Part shown: positions 34,846 to 43,030 of the stretch, in pieces
How the letters are laid out: the number at the start of each line of letters is the position of its first letter
How positions within the stretch are numbered: the first letter of the stretch is position 1
Assembly: GCF_003696265.1 (NCBI RefSeq)
Contig: NZ_RFFH01000016.1
Location: 1-64,000, forward strand
From: Nocardia stercoris
GTDB taxonomy: Bacteria > Actinomycetota > Actinomycetes > Mycobacteriales > Mycobacteriaceae
Direction: 5' to 3'
DNA: 64,000 bases
Notes under the pieces: generated by a model
What the model saw: only the letters and a program-made list of their open reading frames with translations
Databases searched by the model: none
What the model was told of the DNA's origin: nothing
Made by a program: the position numbers and the translations under genes

Positions 34846-35169
34846 GTGAAGCGGAAGACCCTGCGCCACGCCGGACGGGTGGCCGGTCGCTCGTCGGTGC
34901 TGTTGACGGCCCTCGCGACCACGACGGTCGCCCTGGCCGGCCCGGCCGCGGCCGCGCCCGGCAGGCTCGTCGTCGACAACCACGCCTATCAGCGGTCCGG
35001 TCCGGGCTGTGTGACGGTGCACGTCTTTCCGCACCGGCTGCACATCGCCAACGACACCGCGCTGCGTGCCCGGATCTACCTGCTGCCGGGCTGCAACGGT
35101 GGCATGACCACCTCGGTAGCCGCGGGGCGCGACGCGGCGCCGTTCGGCGCGTCGATCCTGCTGGGCTGA
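34846..35169 (+). CDS. Small secreted protein, 107 aa
   Basis: A Sec signal peptide (RSSVLLTALATTTVALAGPAAA, cleaved near AAA-PG) leads a ~67-residue mature protein with two cysteines (GPGCVTVHVF and LLPGCNGG) that could form a disulfide. The GTG at 34846 lies 9 nt after TAGGCT (34831-34836), so a very short leader is likely. I do not recognise the family. It converges on the Lrp-like gene with 4 bp between stops. Confidence 0.75.
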   Translation: MKRKTLRHAGRVAGRSSVLLTALATTTVALAGPAAAAPGRLVVDNHAYQRSGPGCVTVHVFPHRLHIANDTALRARIYLLPGCNGGMTTSVAAGRDAAPFGASILLG

Positions 35170-35173
35170 GCGA

Positions 35174-35449
35174 CTATTCGCCGAGGTGGAACCCGGCGTC
35201 GACCTCGGCCTGCGCGTAGGACTTGAAGGCGATATGGGTGTCGGTGCGGACGACACCCGGGGTCTTGTTGATCCGCTCGGTCACCACGCGGGCGATGGCC
35301 TCGTGGTCGCGGACCTTCACGATGGCGATCAGGTCGACATCGCCCGCGCACGAGTACACCTCGGCCACACCGTCGAGATCGGCGAGGGCCTGCGCGGTTT
35401 CGGGGATGCGTGCGGTTTCGGCGTCAATCATCACGATCGCGGTAATCAT
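35174..35449 (-). CDS. Lrp/AsnC-type effector-binding (RAM) protein
   Basis: A 91-residue stand-alone RAM domain (MITAIVMIDAETARIPETAQ, then DVDLIAIVKVRDHEAI and KTPGVVRTDTHIAF). It has the ligand-binding/oligomerisation fold of Lrp/AsnC regulators but no DNA-binding helix-turn-helix, so it probably senses amino acids or modifies a partner. Its ATG overlaps the stop of the exonuclease/GIY-YIG gene as ATGA, so the two are translationally coupled. Confidence 0.88.
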   Translation of the reverse strand: MITAIVMIDAETARIPETAQALADLDGVAEVYSCAGDVDLIAIVKVRDHEAIARVVTERINKTPGVVRTDTHIAFKSYAQAEVDAGFHLGE

Positions 35450-37449
35450 GGGGCGAGTGTATTGCGCCGCCTGTGGTGGCGATCGGCGACTGGCTGCCGG
35501 GGCGGGGGAGTGTCGTGCCGGGCTGCGTCGGGCCGGACCGGCCCGGGCGAGGGCTGATCCGCGGCATGCGTGGGATCTGCAGCCGCGCGGGCCAGTTCGG
35601 CGCGTTCGGCCCAGGCCAGCCAGGCGCCCGCGCCCGCGAGCGGTTCGCAGTAACCGTCGGAGGTGGTGACGATGCGCGTGCCGGGCTGTTCCAGCCAGCG
35701 CAGCACCAGTCCGGTCTCCTCGGGCGGGGCGCCGTGCAGGGGCGGGCGCTGATCCTCGGGCCCGTCGGGCAGCACGGTTTCGGCGGAGGCGACCATGGCG
35801 TCCACCACCGGCATCGGCGCGACCCCGCGGACGGCGGTCCCGGCGGCGGCGAGCCGGCCGTAGCGGACGACCGCGAAATCCCAGCCGCCGGCGCCGTCGG
35901 GCCGGGCGGCGACGAATTCGGCGATCCGGGCCAGTGCCGCGAGCCGCTGGGTCCGGCGAACCGCGCGGATGACGGCGACCGTGCGGTCCCGCAGGCGCGC
36001 GGCGGCCTCGAAATGTTCTGCGGCGCCGTAGTTGTCGACCCGGTCGGTCATGACACGAAGTGCGGTGTCGGCGCGGCCGGCGAACAGGTCGCGTGCCAGG
36101 CGCACCCGGTGCGCGTACTCGGTGCCGTCCAGCGCCAGGCCGGTGGCCGCCGCCGGGCAGCCGCCGATGACCGTGGCGGGCCGCGGCTCGGTGGGCCGGG
36201 CGGTCTCCGGGCGGATCGCCGAGCAGTCGGCGCCGTGCAGCGCAGTCCGGCGGATCCGGGTGCTGCAGGTCCGCAGGCCGCAGTGTTCGGCGACGATCGC
36301 GGCCAGTTCGGCGGCGGTGGTCCGGGAATGGAACGGGCCCAACGCGTCCGGGCCCGGTGTACGGCTGACGGTGAGCCGGGGGAAGGCCTCGTCGCTGAAC
36401 ACCAGCCACCAGGCGCGCTGCGGGAATTTGGAGCGGCGGTTGTAGGGCGGTGTATGCGCGACCAGCAACCGCAGCTCACGCACACCGGCCTCGAGCGCGT
36501 GCGCGCAGGTGACGTGATCGACCCGGGTGGCGAGCGCGACCATTTCCTTCATCCGGGCGCGCGGGTCGGAGCCGGTGAAGTAGGAGTGCACGCGGCGGCG
36601 CAGATTCGTCGCTGTCCCTATATAGAGGACTTCGTTCGCGGGCCCGAGGAACAGGTACACCCCGGGCGCCGTCGGCAGATCGGCTGCGAGGGTGCGTTTC
36701 TCGCGCTGTCGCCGGGTCACGGCCGGCAGGTAGCCGACCAGGTCTTCGAGGGTGTGGACACCCACATTGCCCACCCGCTCGATGAGGGCGTGCAGGACGT
36801 CGACGGTGGCGCGGGCGTCGTCGAGGGCGCGGTGGGTCGGCCGGGTGCGGGAGCCGAGGATCTGCGCGAGCATGCCCAGCTGGACCGTGGGCGCCTCGTC
36901 GCGGTCCAGTACCCGCCGCGCCAGCTGGACCGTGCACACCACGGGGAAGCCCGGCCAGGCCGTATCGCTGCGCGCGGCAGCGGCTTTCAGGAAACCCAGG
37001 TCGAATCGCGCGTTGTGGGCGACCAGGACGGCGCCGGCCGCGAACTCCAGAAATCCCGGCAGCACCGACTCGATCCGCGGTGCGTCGATCACCATGGCTG
37101 TCGTAATGCCGGTGACCTGCACGATCTTCGGCGGCACGGCGCAGCCGGGGTTCACCAGCGTGGCGAACTCGCCGAGGACCTGGCCGGCACGCACCTTCAC
37201 CGCGCCGATCTCGGTGATCGCGTCGCCGGTCGGGCTGGTTCCGGTGGTCTCCAGGTCGACGACCACGAAAGTGACGTCGTAGAGCGGTCGTTCGGGATCG
37301 TCGGCCGCCTGTCCGTCCCAGTCGAAGGCCAGCTGGGCCGGACGGCGGGCGGGGACGGACGCGGACACGGGCGGGAGCGTAGCGGGCGGGTCCGACAGGT
37401 CCGGGGTGTCGAGGGACGGATTCTGCGAACCGGTCCGCTCAGGGGTCAC
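35446..37449 (-). CDS. DEDDh exonuclease fused to a GIY-YIG (UvrC-like) domain
   Basis: A 667-residue DNA repair-type protein (Rv2191-like). Residues ~60-220 are a DnaQ-like 3'-5' exonuclease with VVVDLETTG (DxE), LVAHNARFDLGF and HRALDDARATVDV supplying the H and D of DEDDh. Residues ~255-340 are a GIY-YIG nuclease (APGVYLFLG, EVLYIGTATNLRRRVHSYF). The rest resembles UvrC/Cho interdomain sequence. The combination suggests excision or processing of DNA lesions. GTG 37449 is the first start of the frame; the Pro-rich first 50 residues may be partly dispensable. Confidence 0.9.
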   Translation of the reverse strand: MTPERTGSQNPSLDTPDLSDPPATLPPVSASVPARRPAQLAFDWDGQAADDPERPLYDVTFVVVDLETTGTSPTGDAITEIGAVKVRAGQVLGEFATLVNPGCAVPPKIVQVTGITTAMVIDAPRIESVLPGFLEFAAGAVLVAHNARFDLGFLKAAAARSDTAWPGFPVVCTVQLARRVLDRDEAPTVQLGMLAQILGSRTRPTHRALDDARATVDVLHALIERVGNVGVHTLEDLVGYLPAVTRRQREKRTLAADLPTAPGVYLFLGPANEVLYIGTATNLRRRVHSYFTGSDPRARMKEMVALATRVDHVTCAHALEAGVRELRLLVAHTPPYNRRSKFPQRAWWLVFSDEAFPRLTVSRTPGPDALGPFHSRTTAAELAAIVAEHCGLRTCSTRIRRTALHGADCSAIRPETARPTEPRPATVIGGCPAAATGLALDGTEYAHRVRLARDLFAGRADTALRVMTDRVDNYGAAEHFEAAARLRDRTVAVIRAVRRTQRLAALARIAEFVAARPDGAGGWDFAVVRYGRLAAAGTAVRGVAPMPVVDAMVASAETVLPDGPEDQRPPLHGAPPEETGLVLRWLEQPGTRIVTTSDGYCEPLAGAGAWLAWAERAELARAAADPTHAADQPSPGPVRPDAARHDTPPPRQPVADRHHRRRNTLAP

Positions 37450-37974
37450 CGCGGCCGGTGCGAACGGGATCCCGGACCGGGATCAGCGGGTTGCGAGGCG
37501 GGTCACGGGGCCGATTCGGGGGCCGAAAGAGCCTCAAATCGGACGGCTCGTGACCAGGGTCACAATGATTCGGGTTTCGTATCAATCTCGGGATGAATCG
37601 GGCATGGGAGTGTCGGATCGGTTCGGGATACCGGTCGGTCTGTCGCGGTCGGTTCGCGGGCAGTTCGCCGAGCGGTCCGGGGTGGGGCTGTGCGGCTGTG
37701 AAGACCAGCTCGGAAGGGTCTGTGGCGTCTCGGTGCCACGTCGCGACCCGCCCGGGCGACGCTCGCGGGGGAGGCCGGGGCGTCGCGGCGGGGATCCCGA
37801 TTTCACGGGGTGTGATCTCGGCCGCAGGCGATCGGGAGCACTGATCGACTTCGGGCCTGTGACCACAAGATCAGCTTTACAAACCCCCGTTATGACTTCG
37901 TAACCTTTTCGAGACCTTGCGAAGTCCGACGTGCCACCGGGTACGGCGTCGCAGGGCGGAGGAGGAACCGCATC
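37450..37974. other. Intergenic region upstream of the first NlpC/P60 gene
   Basis: These 525 bp hold no convincing gene. Near the downstream end are an inverted repeat GACTTCG (37894-37900) / CGAAGTC (37920-37926) and the conserved motif described separately. I looked for the c-di-AMP (ydaO) riboswitch often found before such genes and did not see its conserved CCGAGCC..GACAG cores. Confidence 0.5.
37899..37918 (+). promoter_or_regulatory. Motif A, copy 1, before the NlpC/P60 gene
   Basis: CGTAACCTTTTCGAGACCTT, 56 nt before the ATG at 37975. It matches 17 of 20 positions of a second copy upstream of the next NlpC/P60 gene, so it is probably a shared operator or promoter element. Confidence 0.6.
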
Positions 37975-38553
37975 ATGGCGATCAAGCGACAGGTCCAGGG
38001 GCTGCACCGCAACGCCCACCGTGCCGTTGCGGCCGGAGCCGTCGGCGCGGCGACCTTCGGCGCCCTGCTGGTGCCGGCCGCGACCGCCTCGGCGGCGCCC
38101 GTGGACATCCCGGGCATCGGGACCGTCGACGTTCCGGACCAGATCGCTTCGGTGCTACCGAATTCCGGCTCCGGCGGCTTCACGCTGCCGGGCGTGCCCG
38201 GCCCCGAGCAGACCGCCGGCGAGCGCGCCGCCGACGCCGCCCGCAGCCGAGTCGGCGACCCGTACGTCTACGGTGCGACCGGCCCGGACGCCTTCGACTG
38301 CTCCGGTCTCGTCCAGTGGTCCGAGGGGCAGGCCGGAAAGGACGTCCCGCGAACCAGTTACGAGCAGCTGAACTCCGGCGCCCCGGTCTCGGTGGACGAA
38401 CTCCAGCCCGGCGACGTCGTGTCCTATTACGGCGGTGGCCATTCCGCGATCTACGTCGGCGACGGCACCATCGTGCACGCCTCGACCCCGGGCAGCCCGG
38501 TGGAGTACGCGCCGGTCGACTCCATGCCCATCGCCGGAGCCGTCCGCTTCTGA
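37975..38553 (+). CDS. Secreted NlpC/P60 peptidoglycan endopeptidase
   Basis: A 192-residue secreted hydrolase. A Sec signal (AVAAGAVGAATFGALLVPAATASAAP) and short linker precede an NlpC/P60 domain with catalytic Cys in DAFDCSGLVQW, His in GGGHSAIYVG and the third residue in TIVHAS. It would cleave the D-Glu-DAP bond of stem peptides (RipD/RipB-like). GGAGGAGG lies about 10 nt before the ATG. The next gene encodes a larger protein with a closely similar catalytic domain. Confidence 0.92.
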   Translation: MAIKRQVQGLHRNAHRAVAAGAVGAATFGALLVPAATASAAPVDIPGIGTVDVPDQIASVLPNSGSGGFTLPGVPGPEQTAGERAADAARSRVGDPYVYGATGPDAFDCSGLVQWSEGQAGKDVPRTSYEQLNSGAPVSVDELQPGDVVSYYGGGHSAIYVGDGTIVHASTPGSPVEYAPVDSMPIAGAVRF

Positions 38554-38662
38554 CGGATCGGGGCCGGTCGGGGCCGGGTGCCGCCGAACGGCATAATCGG
38601 GACGAATCGAAGCGGGAATCGTGACGCATTCGTGGCCGTCTGGACACGGGGAGTCGCTGTTC

Positions 38663-38682
38663 CGTAATCTTATCGAGACATT
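38663..38682 (+). promoter_or_regulatory. Motif A, copy 2, before the RipA-like gene
   Basis: CGTAATCTTATCGAGACATT, 40 nt before GTG 38723, matching copy 1 (37899-37918) at 17 of 20 positions. Confidence 0.6.
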
Positions 38683-38722
38683 CGGTGTGGTTACGGGTGA
38701 CGGGAACGGGGCACAGGGCGCA

Positions 38723-39796
38723 GTGGATGGTTATCACCTCACCAAGACCGGCCGCCTGCTGGGCGGGACAGTCGCCGCGGGAGCGCTGCTCTTCTCCGCC
38801 TGTGTGAGTGGCGCCGCGGCCGACCCGGCCGGACCGCCCACCTCGGCCAGCGACGCGGTCGCCCGGCTCATGGACCTCTCGCACCAGTCCGAACAACTCA
38901 ACCAGCAGGCGCTGGCCGTACAGGAAGATCTGAACGCCAAACAGGCCGCCGCCGACGCCGCGGACGCCAAAGAGGCGCAGACCAAGCAGGCCGCGGATGT
39001 GGCGCAAGCCGATGTGGCGCAACGACAACCGGCCTTCGACCGGGCCGTGATCGCGGCTTACGAAGGCACGCACAAAGATCCGATGTTCTCGCTGATGGTC
39101 AGCCGTTCGCCGCAGCAGATGCTGGACCAGATGTCGACGCTGAACATGCTGTCCACCCAGGCCGCCAACCGGATCGGCGTCTACAAGAAGGCCGACGATG
39201 CCGCCGACGTGGCCGAGTCCGCCGCCAAGAAGGCCGCCGACGCCGCGCACGCCGCGGCCGACGCCGTCGCGGCGACCCAGGCCGATCTGGAACGCCGCCG
39301 CGCCGACCTGCAGGGCTCGATGGCGCAGGTCATCGAGGCGTGGGGTCAGCTGTCCCGCGGCGACCAGGACAGTCTCTCCGGCGCGCTGTTCCCGCCCGGC
39401 TTCGACCGGGAGACCCTGCTCAGCGGCCTGGTGCCCGGCAGCGGCACCAGCGCACTGGCCGCCGCCCTGACCCGGGTCGGCGACCCGTACGTCTGGGGCG
39501 CCACGGGGCCCGATCAGTTCGATTGCTCCGGTCTGGTGCAATGGGCCTTCCACCACGTCGGCATCAATCTGCCGCGGACCAGCCAGCAGCAGGCCACGGT
39601 CGGCATGCCGGTGGACCGGGACTCGCTGCAGCCCGGCGACGTCGTCTTCTTCTATTCCGACGCATCACATGTCGGTATCTACGCGGGCAACGGCATGCTC
39701 CTGCACGCGTCGACGTTCGGTGTGCCGGTGCAGGTCGCCCCCATGGGGTCGACCCCGTTCTACGGTGCGCGGCGGTACCGGCTCGGCATGCAGTAA
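38723..39796 (+). CDS. RipA-like NlpC/P60 hydrolase with coiled coil
   Basis: A 357-residue secreted protein: signal peptide (LLGGTVAAGALLFSACVSGAAA), a long Ala-rich coiled coil (residues ~35-235, e.g. QAAADAADAKEAQTKQAAD), then an NlpC/P60 domain with catalytic DQFDCSGLVQW, SDASHVGIYAG and MLLHAS. The coiled coil plus hydrolase layout is that of RipA/CwlO-type cell-separation enzymes, whose coiled coil autoinhibits or binds FtsEX. GTG 38723 places the signal peptide at the N-terminus; the longer frame upstream would overlap motif A. Confidence 0.9.
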   Translation: MDGYHLTKTGRLLGGTVAAGALLFSACVSGAAADPAGPPTSASDAVARLMDLSHQSEQLNQQALAVQEDLNAKQAAADAADAKEAQTKQAADVAQADVAQRQPAFDRAVIAAYEGTHKDPMFSLMVSRSPQQMLDQMSTLNMLSTQAANRIGVYKKADDAADVAESAAKKAADAAHAAADAVAATQADLERRRADLQGSMAQVIEAWGQLSRGDQDSLSGALFPPGFDRETLLSGLVPGSGTSALAAALTRVGDPYVWGATGPDQFDCSGLVQWAFHHVGINLPRTSQQQATVGMPVDRDSLQPGDVVFFYSDASHVGIYAGNGMLLHASTFGVPVQVAPMGSTPFYGARRYRLGMQ

Positions 39797-39901
39797 CTCG
39801 CTCTACCTCATAAGGGAAGCCGATAACTTGCGCCCGAAGCGCAGGTTGTACCTTGTGCGGCGATCCGTGGTGAATAGCTCTTGACCGACCGAAGGGTGAG
39901 G

Positions 39902-40912
39902 ATGAGCGCGTTCAGGGGGTTGCGCGGCTGGCTGGGGGTCAGGCAGCGCTTCGAGTTCATGGCGACCGCCACGATGACGGTGGCCATGATGGCGGTGGCC
40001 GGCGCGCTGCTGCTGATACCCGAGCCGGTGCTGCCTGCGCTGGCCGGGCCGCCGAGCGCGGATGTCGCGCCGCAGGCCGATCTGGCGCCGGCCGACCCGC
40101 AGATCGCGCCGCTGCACAAGCTGATGGAGTCCTACGGGCCCGTCGTGGTCCGGCAGGTGTGTTCGGAGGACGGCCGGGTCTCGGTGGTACTCGGGCACGC
40201 GCGGCAGCGACCCGATATCGAACAGCTGGCCGGTGAGGTGGAACCCGCGGTGACGGCCGTGACCGGTCTGTGGGGTCGCGGGTGGGCGCGGGCCGCGGTG
40301 CTGGTGGTGGCGTCCGGCCCGGCCGAGTTCGCGGCACTGACCCACACCACCGGCGCGGTCTCCGATCAGGTGGCGGCGGCCTCGGTATCGGATCCCTTTC
40401 CGCGCGGCGGACGACCGACCGGTCAGCGCGTGGTGTTCGCGGCCGATGCCGGTCGCCGGCTCGGCCCCGACGGCCTGCGGGACACGTTGCGGCACGAGCT
40501 GACTCATGTCGCGGCCCGGGCCGTGACGGTCGACGGTGCACCGCAGTGGGTGCTGGAGGGTTTCGCCGAGTACGCGGCGCATCGGGGTGAACAGCGCAGT
40601 TTCGCCCAGCTGGCACCGAGCCTGCTCGCCGCCGCCCGGGCCGGGCAGTTACCGGCCGAGCTGCCGAGTGACGCCGCGTTCGTGCCTGGTCCGGGAACCG
40701 ACGCCGCGCTGGCCTACGAGCAGGGCTGGTCGGTGAACGCGTTCGTCGCCGACCGGTTCGGGGAGCCCGCGCTGGTGGACCTGTACCGGCGGCTGGCGAC
40801 CGGTCCCGCCGACGCCGCCGCCGTCGACAGCGCGGTGCGTGCGGCACTGGGGATCGGGGCGAGCGACCTGGTCGCGCACTGGCGGGATTGGATCCGGGCC
40901 CGGGCCCAGTGA
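39902..40912 (+). CDS. Membrane-anchored zinc metallopeptidase (gluzincin-like)
   Basis: A 336-residue protein with an N-terminal signal-anchor (TMTVAMMAVAGALLLIPEPVLP) and an extracytoplasmic domain carrying the zinc motif HELTH with a downstream Glu in WVLEGFAEYAAHR, the layout of MA-clan peptidases. Substrate is unknown. The ATG at 39902 has GAAGGG upstream; TTG 39881 is an in-frame alternative. Position just before pimB corresponds to a hypothetical protein in mycobacteria. Confidence 0.8.
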   Translation: MSAFRGLRGWLGVRQRFEFMATATMTVAMMAVAGALLLIPEPVLPALAGPPSADVAPQADLAPADPQIAPLHKLMESYGPVVVRQVCSEDGRVSVVLGHARQRPDIEQLAGEVEPAVTAVTGLWGRGWARAAVLVVASGPAEFAALTHTTGAVSDQVAAASVSDPFPRGGRPTGQRVVFAADAGRRLGPDGLRDTLRHELTHVAARAVTVDGAPQWVLEGFAEYAAHRGEQRSFAQLAPSLLAAARAGQLPAELPSDAAFVPGPGTDAALAYEQGWSVNAFVADRFGEPALVDLYRRLATGPADAAAVDSAVRAALGIGASDLVAHWRDWIRARAQ

Positions 40913-40949
40913 GATCCGCGGTCCGGCGCCGTCAATACACTCGGCTGCC

Positions 40950-42101
40950 ATGGGGCGCACTCTGCTGGTCACCAACGACTTTCCGCCACGGCCCGGCGGC
41001 ATCCAGAGCTATCTGCATGCCCTGGCCGGGCAACTGCCGGCCGACGACCTGGTCGTGTACGCACCGCGCTGGCGCGGTGACAGCCACCTGAAATTCGATG
41101 CCGCGCAACCGTTCCAGGTGGTCCGGCATCCCACGACGCTGATGCTGCCCACCCCGATGGTGTTGCGCCGCGCGGCATCGCTGCTGCGCAGCGAGCAGTG
41201 CGAGAGCGTGTGGTTCGGGGCGGCGGCGCCGCTGGCGCTGCTGTCGCCGTGGATGCGGCGCGCGGGCGCGCAGCGGATCTTGGCCAGCACGCACGGCCAC
41301 GAGGTCGGCTGGTCGATGCTGCCGGGCGCGCGGCAGTCGCTGCGGGCGATCGGGGACTCCACCGACGTGGTCACCTACGTCAGCCGGTACACCCGCGGCC
41401 GGTTCGCCGCCGCCTTCGGCGCCGATGCCGCGCTCGAATACCTCCCGCCGGGCGTGGATTCGACGGTGTTCCGGCCCGACCCGGGCGCCCGGGCCGAACT
41501 GCGCGCCCGCTACGGACTGGGCGACCGGCCGACCGTGCTGTGCTTGTCCCGGCTGGTCCCGCGCAAGGGGCAGGACATGCTCATCCTGGCCATGCGGGAG
41601 ATCCGGAGCCGGATCGACGGCGCGGTGCTGGTGATCGCCGGCGGCGGCCCGGACGAGCAGCGGCTGCGCCGGCTGGCCGGCGCCCTCGAACTGGACCGCG
41701 ACGTCGTGTTCACCGGCCGGGTGCCCAGCGCCGAGCTCGCCGCCCATCACACGCTGGCCGACGTGTTCGCCATGCCCAGCCGCACCCGCGGCGCCGGCCT
41801 GGACGTGGAGGGGCTGGGCATCGTCTACCTGGAGGCCTCCGCCGCCGGGGTGCCGGTGGTGGCGGGCAACTCCGGTGGCGCGCCGGAAACCGTGCGGGAG
41901 GGGCAGACCGGCACGGTCGTCGACGGGCGCTCCGAACAGCAGATCGCGGACGCGATCGTCGCGATCCTGTCCGACCGGGACGCCGCGGCCGCCATGGGCG
42001 CCGCCGGGCGGGCGTGGGTGAGCGAGAGCTGGCGTTGGGACGCGATGGGCGCTCGACTGGGTGAGCTGCTGCGCGCGGAAGGCCGGGCGCGCTCGGTGTG
42101 A
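40950..42101 (+). CDS. pimB: GT4 mannosyltransferase, PimB type
   Basis: A 383-residue GT-B glycosyltransferase that adds the second mannose to phosphatidylinositol monomannoside. It shows the acceptor-site glycine loop NDFPPRPGGIQSYLH, the donor-binding VLCLSRLVPRKGQDML, and the EX7E-like region GLDVEGLGIVYLEASAAGVPVV. Location next to the SRPBCC genes and the NlpC genes is that of Rv2188c (PimB'). The ATG at 40950 follows TACACT (40936-40941) by 8 nt with no Shine-Dalgarno. Confidence 0.9.
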   Translation: MGRTLLVTNDFPPRPGGIQSYLHALAGQLPADDLVVYAPRWRGDSHLKFDAAQPFQVVRHPTTLMLPTPMVLRRAASLLRSEQCESVWFGAAAPLALLSPWMRRAGAQRILASTHGHEVGWSMLPGARQSLRAIGDSTDVVTYVSRYTRGRFAAAFGADAALEYLPPGVDSTVFRPDPGARAELRARYGLGDRPTVLCLSRLVPRKGQDMLILAMREIRSRIDGAVLVIAGGGPDEQRLRRLAGALELDRDVVFTGRVPSAELAAHHTLADVFAMPSRTRGAGLDVEGLGIVYLEASAAGVPVVAGNSGGAPETVREGQTGTVVDGRSEQQIADAIVAILSDRDAAAAMGAAGRAWVSESWRWDAMGARLGELLRAEGRARSV

Positions 42102-42154
42102 GATTCGGCTGTGCGGCTGGTCGGCTCGAACACCCCGCTCGCTCGGCTCTGGGT

Positions 42155-42160
42155 TAGGCT
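42155..42160 (+). promoter_or_regulatory. -10 element (TAGGCT) of the SRPBCC gene
   Basis: TAGGCT then 7 nt (CAGCCCC) to GTG 42168; leaderless geometry. Confidence 0.45.
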
Positions 42161-42167
42161 CAGCCCC

Positions 42168-42557
42168 GTGAGCAGTATCCAGATCGCGGACCAGACGTTC
42201 CTGGCCGCGCCCGGGGCCGTCGTCGCCGAGCTGACCAACGATCCGGCCCGCTGGCGGCGCTGGTGGCCCGACCTCGAGCTGCAGGTGCGAGAAGACCGGG
42301 CGGACAAGGGAATTCGCTGGACTGTTACCGGCGCGCTGACCGGCACCATGGAGATCTGGCTCGAGGAGTGCATGGACGGCGTGATCATGCACTACTTCCT
42401 GCATGCCGAACCGTCCGACGGTGTGGTGCCGCCGCTGCGGCAACTGCTGGCGGTCAACCGCACCCGGCGCGTGGCCGGGCGGAACATGTCGTTCGAGATC
42501 AAGGCACGAGTCGAGGCCGGGCGACCGGCCGGTGTCGCACCCGCTGCGGTCGCCTGA
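42168..42557 (+). CDS. SRPBCC-like protein (Rv2186c position)
   Basis: A 129-residue protein starting VSSIQIADQTFLAAPGAVVAELTNDPARWRRWW, an arrangement (strand, then helix with DPxRWxxWWP) typical of START/SRPBCC lipid-binding folds, followed by a beta sheet (IRWTVTGALTGTMEIWLEE). No catalytic residues are obvious. The start follows a -10 element by 7 nt. It is followed after 35 bp by a second SRPBCC protein. Confidence 0.75.
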   Translation: MSSIQIADQTFLAAPGAVVAELTNDPARWRRWWPDLELQVREDRADKGIRWTVTGALTGTMEIWLEECMDGVIMHYFLHAEPSDGVVPPLRQLLAVNRTRRVAGRNMSFEIKARVEAGRPAGVAPAAVA

Positions 42558-42592
42558 CACTCGGCTCGGGGAGAAAGGAACAGCTGGCGGTC

Positions 42593-43030
42593 ATGCCCGA
42601 CCGGACTCAGAGGACGATCACCATCGACGCCCCCGCCGACCAGGTGATGGCTGTCATCGCCGACCTGCGGTCCTATCCGGAATGGGTGTCGGCAGCGCGA
42701 TCGGTCGAGGTGCTCACCGAATTCCCCGACGGCCGCGCGAAGACCGCGCGGTTCGTGCTGGACGCCGGCGTGGTGAAGGACTCCTACGTGCTCGCCTACA
42801 CCTGGCGGCCGGACGGCAAGGCCGTGAGCTGGCAGCTGGTCAGCGGTGAGCTGCAGAAGGCCCAGGACGGCAGCTACGAGCTGGTGGCCCAGCCCGACGG
42901 CGCGACCCAGGTGATCTACGAGCTCACCGTCGACCTCACCATTCCGATGATCGGCATGTTCAAACGCAAGGCGGAGAAGGTCATCACCGACACCGCCCTC
43001 AAGGAACTCAAGAAGCGGGTCGAAGGCTGA
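42593..43030 (+). CDS. SRPBCC / polyketide-cyclase-like protein
   Basis: A 145-residue START-superfamily protein: QRTITIDAPADQVMAVIADLRSYPEWVSA is the canonical opening, with a closing helix (KRKAEKVITDTALKELKKR). It corresponds to the mycobacterial antigen TB16.3 (Rv2185c). Such proteins bind hydrophobic ligands; the ligand is unknown. Its stop codon overlaps the proposed CTG start of the next gene. Confidence 0.85.
   Translation: MPDRTQRTITIDAPADQVMAVIADLRSYPEWVSAARSVEVLTEFPDGRAKTARFVLDAGVVKDSYVLAYTWRPDGKAVSWQLVSGELQKAQDGSYELVAQPDGATQVIYELTVDLTIPMIGMFKRKAEKVITDTALKELKKRVEG

Noticed and set aside
37450..37974. Possible c-di-AMP (ydaO) riboswitch before the NlpC/P60 gene
   Set aside because: Such riboswitches often precede these genes in actinobacteria, but the conserved core sequences and stems are not visible here.
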